Assembly (NCBI RefSeq): GCF_014230055.1
Contig: NZ_JACHVA010000143.1
Span: forward strand, 101,191 to 165,190
Direction: 5' to 3'
DNA from: Puniceicoccus vermicola
Lineage (GTDB): Bacteria; Verrucomicrobiota; Verrucomicrobiia; Opitutales; Puniceicoccaceae
Length of the DNA: 64,000 bases
The position numbers and the translations under genes were made by a program. The notes below the pieces were generated by a model, which had not been told where the DNA came from, ran no database searches, and was given only the letters and a program-made list of their open reading frames with translations. This document shows, piece by piece, positions 42,197 to 52,296 of this stretch (its first letter is position 1; the number at the start of each line of letters is the position of its first letter).

Positions 42197-44214
42197 TCCT
42201 TTCCTGGGGCCGGAAGCTCGACCGTAAACCGAGTGCCTCTCCCGATTTCACTTTTCACCGCGAGTCGTCCGCTTTGGAGGGTTACGAGCTCCTTGCAAAG
42301 CAGGAGTCCGAGACCACTCCCCTGCTCGCCGGAGGTGCCAGGGGTCGACTCCTGTTCTCCAAGAGTGAGGAGAGTCTTCACTTTCGACTCCTCCATCCCC
42401 ACGCCCGAATCTTTGACTTCGATGACGACGGAGGCTCCCCGCCGCTCAGCCGATACCTCGACCTTCCCCTCGGCCTCAGAGTATTTCAATGCATTGTTCA
42501 AGAGGTTGCGAATGACCGTTTCCAAGGCCGGCTCATCAGCCAAGACCACGAGCCCTGGCTCCACGAACAGGTTCAGCTGGATTTGCTTCTGATCGGCCAT
42601 GCCTCGGAACAGCTCGACACAGCTCCTCAGCGAAGGCTCCAGGGGAAACTCCTGAGGTTTGATCTGGAGGCTCCCTTTCTGCAATTGAGCCCATGACAAA
42701 AGATTCTCCAGCAACCGATTCAACCGCTCGGCGCCATCATGCAATTCGTCGAGCGAAGACTGAAGTTCCTCCGGCGGGAGGTTGCGCCAATCTTCCGCGA
42801 GGATTTCACTCAGGCTGAAGATGCCCCGAAACGGGTTTCGCAGGTCATGGGCAATGATCGAGAAAAACTTATCCTTCTCACCGTTGAGCACCTCCAGTTC
42901 GTATCGTTTGTTCTCCAGGTCCCGCGTGCGCTCCGTGACGAGCTGCTCCAATTCGGTTTTTGACTGCTCCAAAAAGGACTTCGCCCTAGCCTCTGCGGCA
43001 AGTTTTTCCTGCTGAAGAATCCGAATTCGGGCCACAAGAGCCAAGGCGAACAGAACCGCCTCTCCCCAGATTCCCAGCCACCCCAGACGCAGTGTGAAAT
43101 CGTTCGTCGGAAACCACCCCAGAGCCCGGCCGCTCAGACCACAAATGGCAGCCACCCAAATCGCCCAGGAAACGGCATAGATCTTGGCGACCTGGTTCCC
43201 CTTTCGCCAAAGATAAATTCCCAAAACCGGCAAAATGTTCAGCACGAGGACGAAGATCATGGCGGTCCTCGCGGCAGCTCCGGAGTATCCGGAAAAGAAC
43301 AAAATCGGAGGAAGCAATAGGGAGAACATTCCCCACTTCATAATCCGGTCGATTCTGGGCAGAAGCTGATGCGTCAGCAAAAAGTGCCGACTGAATTGAA
43401 TCAAAAAGACAAAAGTCAGCGAAGAGAGCAAAGGAGGGAGCGCCTCGCTGAGAAACCCTTGGTGGACCCATATAAAATGGTGCCAAAACCCCGACACTAC
43501 CGAAAAGGTCAGAAGAGCCAGCGCCAGATAGGCCACATACCACCCGTAGATCTGCTCGCGCACAACCGCCCAAATGACGGCATTGTAAATGAGGATGATG
43601 ATCCCTCCCCCAAGGATAAATCCCAAGAAAATGCTGATCCAATGTTTCTCCTGCTCAAAGGCTTCGGGAGAGCCCACCTCAAAATAACTGTCGAGAACAT
43701 CGCTCAGGGGATTCTGAATTCTCATATAGACCACGCGTTGGGAATCCCCCGGCACCATAAATTCGACCCCATACCCCTCGATTCCGATTGCCTCTTCACT
43801 CCGGGGTCGCTTCTCGCCCTGCTTAACCACATCAACCACCTTCCCATCGTCTACCAGGTAGAAATCGACCAGATCCACCATGGGGAAGGGATAATGCACG
43901 ACAAACGGCAGCTCTTCCGGTTCGGCGTTTTCAACCGCAAACCGGATCCACCATCCGTCATCGGTAATTCCCAAAGAGGTTAACCTCCGATCTGACGAAA
44001 CAAACTTGTCATCCAGATTCCCGGAAACCACCGCGTTCGGATCCAGACTCCCCTCCTTATCCTGAAGAAGACCGTATCCCCGAATCTGCTCCATTGGCAT
44101 CTCCTCACCCAAATGGAAATCCGCCGACCAGACACTGCTGGAGATGGTGCAAAACCCTAAGCAAACACAGAGCGCCCAGCGCATTCGAATCAGGGTAAAC
44201 AGGGACAAAATCAT
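42193..44214 (-). CDS. 7TMR-DISM sensor histidine kinase
   Basis: Predicted 673 residues from the ATG at 44214, with a signal-like segment (MRWALCVCLGFCTISSSVWS). The periplasmic 7TMR-DISMED2-type domain covers about residues 50-190. Seven membrane spans follow (about 205-410), then a coiled coil. The HisKA motif is FFSIIAHDLRNPFRGIFSL. HATPase_c motifs are VIRNLLNNALKYSEAEGKV and GSGLGLLLCKELV. All catalytic boxes are intact, unlike the kinase at 10351. It has no receiver domain. It is downstream of an alanine symporter gene (150 bp) and coupled to dat. Confidence 0.9.
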   Translation of the reverse strand: MILSLFTLIRMRWALCVCLGFCTISSSVWSADFHLGEEMPMEQIRGYGLLQDKEGSLDPNAVVSGNLDDKFVSSDRRLTSLGITDDGWWIRFAVENAEPEELPFVVHYPFPMVDLVDFYLVDDGKVVDVVKQGEKRPRSEEAIGIEGYGVEFMVPGDSQRVVYMRIQNPLSDVLDSYFEVGSPEAFEQEKHWISIFLGFILGGGIIILIYNAVIWAVVREQIYGWYVAYLALALLTFSVVSGFWHHFIWVHQGFLSEALPPLLSSLTFVFLIQFSRHFLLTHQLLPRIDRIMKWGMFSLLLPPILFFSGYSGAAARTAMIFVLVLNILPVLGIYLWRKGNQVAKIYAVSWAIWVAAICGLSGRALGWFPTNDFTLRLGWLGIWGEAVLFALALVARIRILQQEKLAAEARAKSFLEQSKTELEQLVTERTRDLENKRYELEVLNGEKDKFFSIIAHDLRNPFRGIFSLSEILAEDWRNLPPEELQSSLDELHDGAERLNRLLENLLSWAQLQKGSLQIKPQEFPLEPSLRSCVELFRGMADQKQIQLNLFVEPGLVVLADEPALETVIRNLLNNALKYSEAEGKVEVSAERRGASVVIEVKDSGVGMEESKVKTLLTLGEQESTPGTSGEQGSGLGLLLCKELVTLQSGRLAVKSEIGRGTRFTVELPAPGKE

Positions 44215-44364
44215 ACGAAAACCAAATCCTATAGAATGGACCAAAGCCCATGAGAATGGCTATCTCAATCTTAACGCGAAAGAGGATTCACCCGATCAAT
44301 CAAACAAACGAAGCTCATCGGTCCCCAGATCTCATCGTCGAATCCATAGAATCACCACCCGCCG

Positions 44365-45708
44365 TCATTCGTCTTGGGAAAAATAGTCACGAGTCAGGGA
44401 AAAGACGACCCGGGAGAGAAGCAGCAACGCCACCAAATTGGGCAAAGCCATCAAGCCATTGAGCATATCCGCGCAATTCCAGATAAAGCGCAAATCCATC
44501 ACCGCACCGACAGGAACCGCCAGCACCCAAAGGATCCGATAAGGAAGAATGATCTTCACTCCAAATAGATACTCGGCACAGCGTTCCCCATACAACGCCC
44601 AGCCCAGAACCGTAGTGAAAGCGAAGATCACCATCCCACTGACGACGATCAAATTGCCCGAAGCGGGCAGAAGAGTATTCATGGCAAGGATCGACAGCTC
44701 CATCCCCTGAACATCCTGCGTCCACACCCCGGAAAGCACGATCGCGACTCCAGTCATCGTGCAAATGACCAAAGTATCGATGAACGTCCCCAACATCGCC
44801 AAAGTCCCCTGACGCACTGGACTGTTGGTCTGGGCCGACGCATGGGCGATCGGAGCCGAGCCCAGACCCGCCTCATTCGAAAAGACTCCGCGGGAGACCC
44901 CCATCCGCACCGCAATCATGATCGTCGATCCGGCAAATCCCCCGGTCGCCGCCACCGGAGAAAACGCCGATTCAAGGATCTCGATCAAAACCGACGGCAG
45001 GCTCGATAGGTTCATCACGATGACAACTCCACAAAGACCGATATAGGCCACCGACATCACCGGAACGATCTTACCGGCCACCGAGCCGATCCGCTTGATT
45101 CCTCCCAAAATCACAGCGCCGACCAGCACCGCCACCACCAGCCCGGTGAGGAGCCGAGGCATTCCAAGACTCACCTCAAGCCCATGAGCGATGGAACTCA
45201 CCTGCACCGTATTTCCGATGCCAAACCCGGCCAACGCCCCGAAGATCGAGAAGCAGACCGCCATCCAGACGAATTTCTTCCCTAAACCATTTTGAATGTA
45301 ATACATCGGCCCGCCCACGTGCTGGCCCAGGGAGTCCTTCTCCCGAAAATGAACCGCCAACACCGCCTCCGAATATTTCGTCGCCAGTCCGACTACCGCC
45401 GTACACCACATCCAGAAAAGAGCCCCCGGTCCGCCAATCGCAATTGCCGAGGCGACCCCGACAATATTCCCGGTGCCGATCGTTCCCGAGAGGCTTGTCA
45501 TCAAAGCGTTGAACGGCAGGATATCCCCGTCCCCCTCCTCCTTTCGCTTACCAAACAACTGCCGAAACCCGATCGGCAACTTCCGAACCGGAATAAATCG
45601 CAATCCGACCATCAACGTGATCCCGACCCCCACGAGCAAAATCAGGAGAACACTCCCCCAAAGCCATCCATTCACCCAGGAAACTCCCGCTTCAATCGAT
45701 TCGATCAT
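44365..45708 (-). CDS. Sodium:alanine symporter, AGCS family
   Basis: This 447-residue transporter has about 10-11 membrane spans and the AGCS signature GVFSNEAGLGSAPIAHASA. SLSGTIGTGNIVGVASAIA and GPGALFWMWCTAVVGLATKY are also visible. It imports alanine or glycine with sodium. The run symporter, sensor kinase and D-amino-acid aminotransferase lies on one strand and suggests an amino-acid uptake/usage unit, by inference. Confidence 0.92.
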   Translation of the reverse strand: MIESIEAGVSWVNGWLWGSVLLILLVGVGITLMVGLRFIPVRKLPIGFRQLFGKRKEEGDGDILPFNALMTSLSGTIGTGNIVGVASAIAIGGPGALFWMWCTAVVGLATKYSEAVLAVHFREKDSLGQHVGGPMYYIQNGLGKKFVWMAVCFSIFGALAGFGIGNTVQVSSIAHGLEVSLGMPRLLTGLVVAVLVGAVILGGIKRIGSVAGKIVPVMSVAYIGLCGVVIVMNLSSLPSVLIEILESAFSPVAATGGFAGSTIMIAVRMGVSRGVFSNEAGLGSAPIAHASAQTNSPVRQGTLAMLGTFIDTLVICTMTGVAIVLSGVWTQDVQGMELSILAMNTLLPASGNLIVVSGMVIFAFTTVLGWALYGERCAEYLFGVKIILPYRILWVLAVPVGAVMDLRFIWNCADMLNGLMALPNLVALLLLSRVVFSLTRDYFSQDE

Positions 45709-46194
45709 GATATTCTTTGTGTTGAGTGATTATCTCCCAAAACCGAATACCGGGAACAATCGAAGGTTCACCTGCAATTATCTCGCCAAAATTCAAGGGA
45801 TTTTGAAACAACACTCCATCCCCTAACGATCAACGAATCAATTCGCAATAGATGCCTCACCGGGGGTAGAGCCCCCCCTATCAAGAAACTTGGATATTCT
45901 CCAAATGATCGGGAGAGCCAATTCCCACTGTAACCGAAGGCGCTAGATTGACCGAGTAAACGGAACCGGTCCAGATCCAGTCTATCCGGTTTCCTGAATC
46001 TTCCGGCCATAAGAACAAGAAAAATTAAAATCTGCCCCCAAATTCACATTCCCGCACCTCGGTGGGCGCTGAAAGCAACCCACCCACAGAAAGACATGGC
46101 TTCGGATGTTCGTCCACCCAGAGAAGAAATCAGCCGCCGAACGTCAAAATTCATACACCCAGTCTTAGCGAGTTCCCCACCCTTTCAGAGAACT
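45709..46194. other. Intergenic, nothing recognised
   Basis: About 485 bp between the phzF end and the symporter start. It is AT-rich near the symporter and contains no credible ORF, tRNA or clear palindrome. The symporter promoter probably lies in 45720-45850. Confidence 0.4.
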
Positions 46195-46983
46195 TCAGTC
46201 GATCCAGATCGTCCCCTTCAGGAAGAGTCGGGTCTTCCCGGAGATAAGGACGCGGTCCTCTTGGAGGCGGCATTGGAGGACTCCGCCGCGCTTGGAAACC
46301 TGCCAGGCGGTCAGTTCGGTTTTGTTGAGACGCTTGGCCCAATAAGGGGTCAAGGTGCAGTGCGCCGACCCGGTAACGGCGTCTTCGTCGATCCCGTGAC
46401 TGGGGGCGAAGAAGCGGCTGACAAAATCGACGTCCGTCCCTGGGGCGGTGACGATGACTCCGCGGCCCGGAAGGGTCGCGAGCGCCTGAAAATCGGGCTC
46501 CAGGGCGTAGATCTCCTCCTCGCTGGAAAAGACGGCGAGGAAATCGGCGGCTCGGTAGCACTCCACAGGCCAGCCGCCCAAACCGTGAGCGAGACGCTCG
46601 GGCATGTCGCAGGACTGACCCGGCTGCGACGGGAAATCCAACCGAAACAAACCGCCATCACGCTTCACCCGGAGGGGTCCGCTCCGCGAGTGAAAAAGAA
46701 TGGTATCCCCCTCGACCGCTCCCCGGTCAAAGACCACCCGCGCTGCCGCTAGGGTCGCGTGCCCACACAGGTCTACCTCGACCGTCGGCGTAAACCAACG
46801 AATGCGAAAGCCCTCCCCTTCCGGTACGTAGAAAGCGGTTTCCGAGAGGTTGTTCTCCTCGGCAATCATCTGCAGCAGCGTATCCGGCAACCATTTCACC
46901 AGCGGACAGACCGCTGCCGGATTTCCGCGGAAGTCGCCTTCGGCAAAGGCATCGATTTGGTAAATGGGAAGTTCTCGGCTCAT
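46195..46983 (-). CDS. PhzF family isomerase
   Basis: This 262-residue protein opens with YQIDAFAEGDFRGNPAAVCP. It has the catalytic glutamate in NNLSETAFYVPEG, CGHATLAAARVVF and the C-terminal DEDAVTGSAHCTL. It resembles PhzF-like isomerases with two diaminopimelate-epimerase-like lobes. The substrate of stand-alone members is mostly unknown, and no phenazine cluster is nearby. It overlaps the GNAT gene by 4 bp. Confidence 0.9.
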   Translation of the reverse strand: MSRELPIYQIDAFAEGDFRGNPAAVCPLVKWLPDTLLQMIAEENNLSETAFYVPEGEGFRIRWFTPTVEVDLCGHATLAAARVVFDRGAVEGDTILFHSRSGPLRVKRDGGLFRLDFPSQPGQSCDMPERLAHGLGGWPVECYRAADFLAVFSSEEEIYALEPDFQALATLPGRGVIVTAPGTDVDFVSRFFAPSHGIDEDAVTGSAHCTLTPYWAKRLNKTELTAWQVSKRGGVLQCRLQEDRVLISGKTRLFLKGTIWID

Positions 46984-47450
46984 CGGGAAGTAAAATCCAT
47001 AATGTAGCGCTCGAAGGCGACCCCTCGATGCACTTTGTGTTCCGTTTCGGTTAGTGTGAATCCGTGACGGGCAAACAAACCGCGACTAAAAAGACTGGCA
47101 ATCGTCCAAATCCGAGGTGAGCCCGTGAGGCGATTGAGCATGATCGACAAGAGAGTCCCTCCGACGCCGGAACGCTGAAAGTCCGGACTCACATACAAGC
47201 ACCGGATGTAACCGTTCTCCTCATACGAACTGAATCCGCAGACAGCGCCGTCCTTTTCCACAACCAAGCCGCCATCCCCCATCATAAAATCGGAGAATCC
47301 CTCCTCATCGGCGAAAGATGCCCAGACCTCCCGCTGTTTCGATGAATAAGCATGGGGGTCACTCTCGAGAGCCGCCCGGCGGTAAATCTCCTGACAACCC
47401 GCCAGATCCTCGCGCGAAAGATCCCGGACGCCGGAAACTTGCTCCGTCAT
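46980..47450 (-). CDS. GNAT family N-acetyltransferase
   Basis: Predicted 156 residues from the ATG at 47450 (MTEQVSGVRDLSREDLAG). The acetyl-CoA-binding motif is LYVSPDFQRSGVGGTLLSIM, with a C-terminal FARHGFTLTETE. It is co-transcribed with phzF (4-bp overlap). The substrate is unknown. Confidence 0.85.
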   Translation of the reverse strand: MTEQVSGVRDLSREDLAGCQEIYRRAALESDPHAYSSKQREVWASFADEEGFSDFMMGDGGLVVEKDGAVCGFSSYEENGYIRCLYVSPDFQRSGVGGTLLSIMLNRLTGSPRIWTIASLFSRGLFARHGFTLTETEHKVHRGVAFERYIMDFTSR

Positions 47451-47493
47451 CACTGAAATCAAAATTCAACCGACTCCAGAACCGATCAGCCAA

Positions 47494-47733
47494 TCAAGGA
47501 TTGGCCATTTCCGCTTCCTGCTGGTCATAGAGAAGCGGATCGGTTTCTTCGAGTTCGGCATTCTCGTTCGAGGCATCGATCGTCGCTGCCAAAGGATCGG
47601 CATCCTCGTCGCCATCAAGAACCGAGGCAACTGGACCGACCTCAGGGCCGTCCTCCTCCGAAAAATCCGGCTGGGAATAATTGCAGGCGGAGAGGAAAAT
47701 CGAAACGAGAAGAAGAAGAGAGATACGAATCAT
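47494..47733 (-). CDS. Small acidic lipoprotein
   Basis: Predicted 79 residues from the ATG at 47733. The signal peptide RISLLLLVSIFLSAC ends in a lipobox LSAC. The mature part is strongly acidic (DFSEEDGPEVGPVAS, LDGDEDADPLAATIDAS) with no known domain. It is probably an outer-membrane-anchored lipoprotein. It lies 43 bp upstream of the GNAT start on the same strand. Confidence 0.65.
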   Translation of the reverse strand: MIRISLLLLVSIFLSACNYSQPDFSEEDGPEVGPVASVLDGDEDADPLAATIDASNENAELEETDPLLYDQQEAEMANP

Positions 47734-48037
47734 GGGAGATGACGATGAGAGGATTTGAGAGCGAAAGCAAGCGCTGGAGTTGGGGAAGCCTCTCAACAAC
47801 ACACCAATTCGGAGCAATTTAAATCACACGACAGTAATTGTCGTAATCGCAGCGACGAAAGAACGATTTTTACCATTCTCTTCGTGCAGCCTTCAGATCC
47901 CTCAACATCATCCCGGCTATTCAGGCTGATCCACGAATGCGGACTGAACCCGCAAAGAGCCTTCCACAGATTACCAATCATCGAGAAACCGGGAAGAACC
48001 CCGGGAATCCACAACCATGCGAGAACCCAAATCCTCC
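47734..48037. other. Intergenic with a short palindrome
   Basis: ACGACA-N5-TGTCGT at 47828-47844 lies about 95 bp upstream of the lipoprotein and may be an operator. Nothing else was recognised in this 304-bp gap. Confidence 0.4.
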
Positions 48038-51000
48038 CTAGCTCAAATCGTCTGGATCGATAATTCGGAACGAAACGACACGGAACTTCCGACCGAAAGT
48101 CTCATTGATCTTTGATAGATTGCTTACGTCTTCAAAATTCTCGACACTACTATCAACGAAATCAGGAATCCGTTCAACAATGGCTTCCACATAAACCCGG
48201 GATTCCACATCCCCGGAGGCATCCTGCCGATCTCCATAAGATCGAATTGTAAAAGTATCACTACGGACCGAAAGAAGCGGGCCGAGAGAAGTCAGAATAT
48301 CGGCCTGATCGACGTATCCCGGGGCGGCCACGGACTTCACCCCCGCCTCGGCCTCAGGAAAAGGGAAACCATCGCTCTGGGCATTGGCCAAACTCAGGGA
48401 TCGACCCCCTGTACGATAAGCAGAATTGATGGAGACTGCCGGGTTATCCAATGCCGTTTGCAAGACGCCCGAGACCGCAACGTTTGGATCCGTTGAAATC
48501 CGGCGGTTCACAAAATCGGCCAGCGACAGAAAGGGACCTCTCAGACGAACCTGTTCGACGATTTCGGTTGCCAACTCACCGATCTGGAGGTCGCTCAAGG
48601 TCCGAAAACCGACCCACTGCGCCGGATCTGCCGGATTGCTGAGAGTTGCCGGATCGATCTCCCCACCCGCAGCTGCCGTCCCAGCGGCAACGACTGCATT
48701 GCTGGTCGAACTTGAACCTTCGGTGAGGGTCGCGGTTGCCGAAATACCATTCACCGGTCGGACGGGCATGGAGAGGCCTTTGAGCCCTCCGATCACCGCT
48801 TTCCAGGCCTCAACCGAAGTAGAGTTCACATTGAACATGCCATCCATCGTTAGGTTGGCACCCACCTTTTCGTAAGCATCACTCCGTGGCTGTGCTCCAG
48901 AGAATAGTGTCGAAATGATTCCTGCGGGATCGTCTTCGGGAAACGGATGAAATCGGCCATTGGGCAAGGAAACGGAAGGCGCCCCATTTAATCCTACAAA
49001 GGCTTCCAACCGATCCAGTTGCTCGGAATACGCTGCCCCGCTATTCTTATAGGCCGGTTGCGAAAAGGGGTCGATGGATGAGAAGAAGTAGTCATCCCAG
49101 AGAGCTTCGTTTGCCAAGTAAGAGTGGTCCGCATAGGTGATATCTCCGGCGTCCGCAGAGGTGGCGCTGGAGGGAATGACCGAAGGTGCAAACGAATTTC
49201 CGATCGCTTGGATCAGAGTGGGCTCGGCATGACCGTCGTCCCAATTCTTCCCTCTCCCATCGGGAACAAAATTTTGCGCAGCCCCCAGAGAATGAATGGG
49301 GGATTCAGCGATGGTGTAGGCCACCAAATTCGAGACTCCCTCACCCGCACCATAAGATCCACCAAAATAGCCGAGTCCATCGACATCCATCTCAATCGCC
49401 CCGCCCAAACTGGTAAGAGGTCGCATTCCTACCTGCCATGGGAAAGCCAGTTCGATGTCGGCATCGTCCTTCATGTTCATTTTCAACCGATAGGTCGCTG
49501 GATTGAAACGAAGCAAACTCCGCCCCGTCCGCCGTTCACCCGGGAGGCCGGAAAAATTTGGATCGGACTCAGTCTTCGCTCCAAATGAGAAGATAGACAA
49601 CGGCCATTTTTGAGGCGAATTCGTAATGGGGTCGATGACCGACAGAGCCGATACGGAAATCGAATAAGATGGATCCAAAGGGATGCCGGGAAACATTTCC
49701 GGATAATTCGTAGCGCGAATCGTATTAGGAATGGTATCACCAATAACGTGAGATCCATATTGAACGTGAGACCCGTAGGGAGGCTCTCCAAACAAATTCC
49801 CCAACATTACCAACCCGTAATGCAGAGCACTGTCATTGCGATCCATTTTGAAGGTCACCTCGGTGCTTCCATCCAGACCGGTAAAATCGTCCAGCAGAAC
49901 CTTATAGCCTGAACCGTTTTCCCAACCGATTCCCGCCGAGAAGAATTTGATATCTATACCTTTGTGTTTTTGCATAGTCGCCCCAAACCCCTGTGATTGT
50001 ATCTGGACTTCTCCGGGGCGGATCACCGTGTCCTGCGATTTTCCCAACTTCCCACTCACGAAATTGGGCGAGAGAACCTTGTCCAACTCAACGTCTTGAG
50101 GAACGCCATCAAGATAAAGGGTCAAATCATAGGGAGGTCTCCACACCTTAAAGGTAGAAACCACCGAGTCCGGAATTTGTAGAGCAATATTGCTGGGATT
50201 CCAGATCGTAAAAATCGGATCGGCCACCAAATACAGATCATACTTTCCCGTCGCACCATCCTCTTCCGCAATCAGCGAAAAAATGATTTCGCATTTGAGT
50301 TGAGTAATGTGCTTATACGCCAAGAACGGATCGTTCGCTGCCGCGGTCGGAGTAGGTTCTGCGACCAAAAATGGAGTCTCGGACGCGATAAGGTTCCCAT
50401 CTTCATGAGAGGGAGGAGCAATGAGATACTGAATCTCCCCCCACACATTGAAATCACGCCATAGCTCGAAAAAATTGAACCCGTCCACGCCATTGGTGGT
50501 GTATAAGGGCGGAAGTGGATCCCCGAGTTCCGCTTCCAAACTCGCCAAAGGTTGCTGCAGCAAGAGGCTGAGATCCTTCCGAAAACCGCCCGACCGAACA
50601 TCCGTCACCATCCCGTATGCATGCAGTGTGTAGTCATGAAAAGAAGGCGTGCCATCAAGATCGAGTCCTGGGTTGATGAATCGGTATTGCCCCTCAACGA
50701 GGAGACGATCCCACACCGGAGATCCGGGGGCCACCCCAGTCCCCAGAAAAAACTCGTGAGCCGCACGAGGGGCGGACATCAACTGGCCCGAGGCCTCTCT
50801 CGGATTTGCTGGTGCATCCAATCGATTACCCAGCTGCGCTTTGATATTCTCATCTCCCACCCACCAGGCATAATCCCCCAGATCCGCGACGGGCTCCAAG
50901 CCAGCTTCAACTGCTCCGGAGACCTCTACGTTTCCGTCAAACTCTGCAGGGACGAGAGTCACTAGGGACGAAGCCAAACTGGCTCCATTGGAAACCGTAT

Positions 51001-51439
51001 CGACTTTATCCAGAACGGTCTCACTCCCCGAGAGTAACCAACGACGAAAATTGGGTTGTGGCCGCGCAGTTATGCTGTCGCTCCAAGAATCAAAAACCCC
51101 CGTCCAGTGCTTGCGAGCCGAAGTATCTGTGTCCGAAAGGCGCTGGCTCCCCGGAGCACTAATTCGCTGGTCCGGTCCCAATTGCTTCTGCAACTCTCCC
51201 AGCCCAATCATAAAGCCGAGCCGGGCATTCTGCTCAGCCTGCAGTCGGTCCATATGATTGGATGCAGTTCTCAATTCTACACTGGAGATACTAGCAACAC
51301 TGAGGAGCAGCAAGAGAATGAAAGCCATCAAACTCAAGCTAATGACTAATGCAAAACCGGAGCTGCGAGAATCTGTAATTTTTCTTTCCATCATCCTGCT
51401 TTGAAGAATCGGTGCGCTTTCCCGATCATCGGAATTCAT
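48038..51439 (-). CDS. Verru_Chthon cassette protein A-like, module 2
   Basis: Predicted 1,133 residues from the ATG at 51439. A shorter version begins at the ATG at 51394. The prepilin-like segment is SSGFALVISLSLMAFILLLL. Shared blocks with the module 1 protein are FNVNSTSVEAWKAVIGGL, RGPFLSLADFVNR, QADILTSLGPL and VRSDTFTIRSYGD. It is probably an exported pseudopilin-like component. The start lies within the upstream secreted gene (14-bp overlap), so the two are coupled. Confidence 0.8.
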   Translation of the reverse strand: MNSDDRESAPILQSRMMERKITDSRSSGFALVISLSLMAFILLLLLSVASISSVELRTASNHMDRLQAEQNARLGFMIGLGELQKQLGPDQRISAPGSQRLSDTDTSARKHWTGVFDSWSDSITARPQPNFRRWLLSGSETVLDKVDTVSNGASLASSLVTLVPAEFDGNVEVSGAVEAGLEPVADLGDYAWWVGDENIKAQLGNRLDAPANPREASGQLMSAPRAAHEFFLGTGVAPGSPVWDRLLVEGQYRFINPGLDLDGTPSFHDYTLHAYGMVTDVRSGGFRKDLSLLLQQPLASLEAELGDPLPPLYTTNGVDGFNFFELWRDFNVWGEIQYLIAPPSHEDGNLIASETPFLVAEPTPTAAANDPFLAYKHITQLKCEIIFSLIAEEDGATGKYDLYLVADPIFTIWNPSNIALQIPDSVVSTFKVWRPPYDLTLYLDGVPQDVELDKVLSPNFVSGKLGKSQDTVIRPGEVQIQSQGFGATMQKHKGIDIKFFSAGIGWENGSGYKVLLDDFTGLDGSTEVTFKMDRNDSALHYGLVMLGNLFGEPPYGSHVQYGSHVIGDTIPNTIRATNYPEMFPGIPLDPSYSISVSALSVIDPITNSPQKWPLSIFSFGAKTESDPNFSGLPGERRTGRSLLRFNPATYRLKMNMKDDADIELAFPWQVGMRPLTSLGGAIEMDVDGLGYFGGSYGAGEGVSNLVAYTIAESPIHSLGAAQNFVPDGRGKNWDDGHAEPTLIQAIGNSFAPSVIPSSATSADAGDITYADHSYLANEALWDDYFFSSIDPFSQPAYKNSGAAYSEQLDRLEAFVGLNGAPSVSLPNGRFHPFPEDDPAGIISTLFSGAQPRSDAYEKVGANLTMDGMFNVNSTSVEAWKAVIGGLKGLSMPVRPVNGISATATLTEGSSSTSNAVVAAGTAAAGGEIDPATLSNPADPAQWVGFRTLSDLQIGELATEIVEQVRLRGPFLSLADFVNRRISTDPNVAVSGVLQTALDNPAVSINSAYRTGGRSLSLANAQSDGFPFPEAEAGVKSVAAPGYVDQADILTSLGPLLSVRSDTFTIRSYGDRQDASGDVESRVYVEAIVERIPDFVDSSVENFEDVSNLSKINETFGRKFRVVSFRIIDPDDLS

Positions 51440-52199
51440 TGATCGCCCGATAATCAATCCTCCCACTCGTGGAATTTCGGTAAATAAAATTATAGACGCG
51501 AACATGACTCTGAAAAGGCCATCGACCGCTACAGAATATTTTGGCGCCCCCTCCCTCGACGGGTTCATACATTCGTAATCCATACCAAGACTTCCCTTCA
51601 TACTCGGGAGCTTCGACAATCAGCGGCTTGAAGGGGTAAACCACTGAAACGTCGTCATTGAAACGGGCGGCAATAGGAACGTCCAAAGTGTTGAAGAAAA
51701 GAGTCGCCCCCCCCTTAAAATTCTCCTCAGAGGCATCGATCGGATATCCTCTCAGTTTCCCGTTTTCTGGAAGAAGTAACACCACTTGATCCACGTTTTC
51801 AGATTCAAGAGTAACCTTGGCAACCATACGAAAACCCGACTGAGTGCCTACGTCCTTCGCCCAGAGAAAGAGAACCGATCCGGAGAGAGGGATTGCTTGG
51901 CTCAAACCACGTCCTCCGACGACAATCGGACCCTGCGGGCGGACCGTAGTCCCTGCCTGCCCTTCAGCAGAGAGCGGCTCGTCACTGTAATATAGATTCA
52001 GAGTATAGCTTTGCTCGGTCAGTAAGATCAGCCGGATATCGGGAGACTCCTGATCCAACACCGTCCCCTCGAAACTGGATTGCGCGCTCGATCCCGCTAC
52101 GAAAAAGCCACAACTTGAACCAGCGACCATGATCACCGGGAAAATCATCAATCGACGAAGCCTAGCTAAGGAACAAGAGAGTAAACTTCTTAGATTCAT
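51426..52199 (-). CDS. Small secreted partner of Verru_Chthon protein, module 2
   Basis: Predicted 257 residues from the ATG at 52199, with a basic then hydrophobic leader (RRLMIFPVIMVAGSSCGFFV), possibly a lipoprotein signal. The body is beta-rich (LILLTEQSYTLNLYYSDEPL, GFRMVAKVTLESENVDQVVL). It is similar in size and position to 33683-34447 but precedes rather than follows the large gene. An operator at 52283-52296 lies 84 bp upstream. No domain is recognised. Confidence 0.6.
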   Translation of the reverse strand: MNLRSLLSCSLARLRRLMIFPVIMVAGSSCGFFVAGSSAQSSFEGTVLDQESPDIRLILLTEQSYTLNLYYSDEPLSAEGQAGTTVRPQGPIVVGGRGLSQAIPLSGSVLFLWAKDVGTQSGFRMVAKVTLESENVDQVVLLLPENGKLRGYPIDASEENFKGGATLFFNTLDVPIAARFNDDVSVVYPFKPLIVEAPEYEGKSWYGLRMYEPVEGGGAKIFCSGRWPFQSHVRVYNFIYRNSTSGRIDYRAINEFR

Positions 52200-52282
52200 A
52201 GGCGAGTAAGACAAAAGGGTTGAGAGGACAACTGGGTAGAAGACGAAATCAGAAAGCGGGGAATGATATGAGGCAAGGTCAA

Positions 52283-52296
52283 TGTAATGCATTTCA
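52283..52296. promoter_or_regulatory. Operator, module 2 site 1
   Basis: TGTAATGCATTTCA, matching TGNAATGCATTNCA with the symmetric core AATGCATT. It precedes the small secreted gene by 84 bp. Confidence 0.75.
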
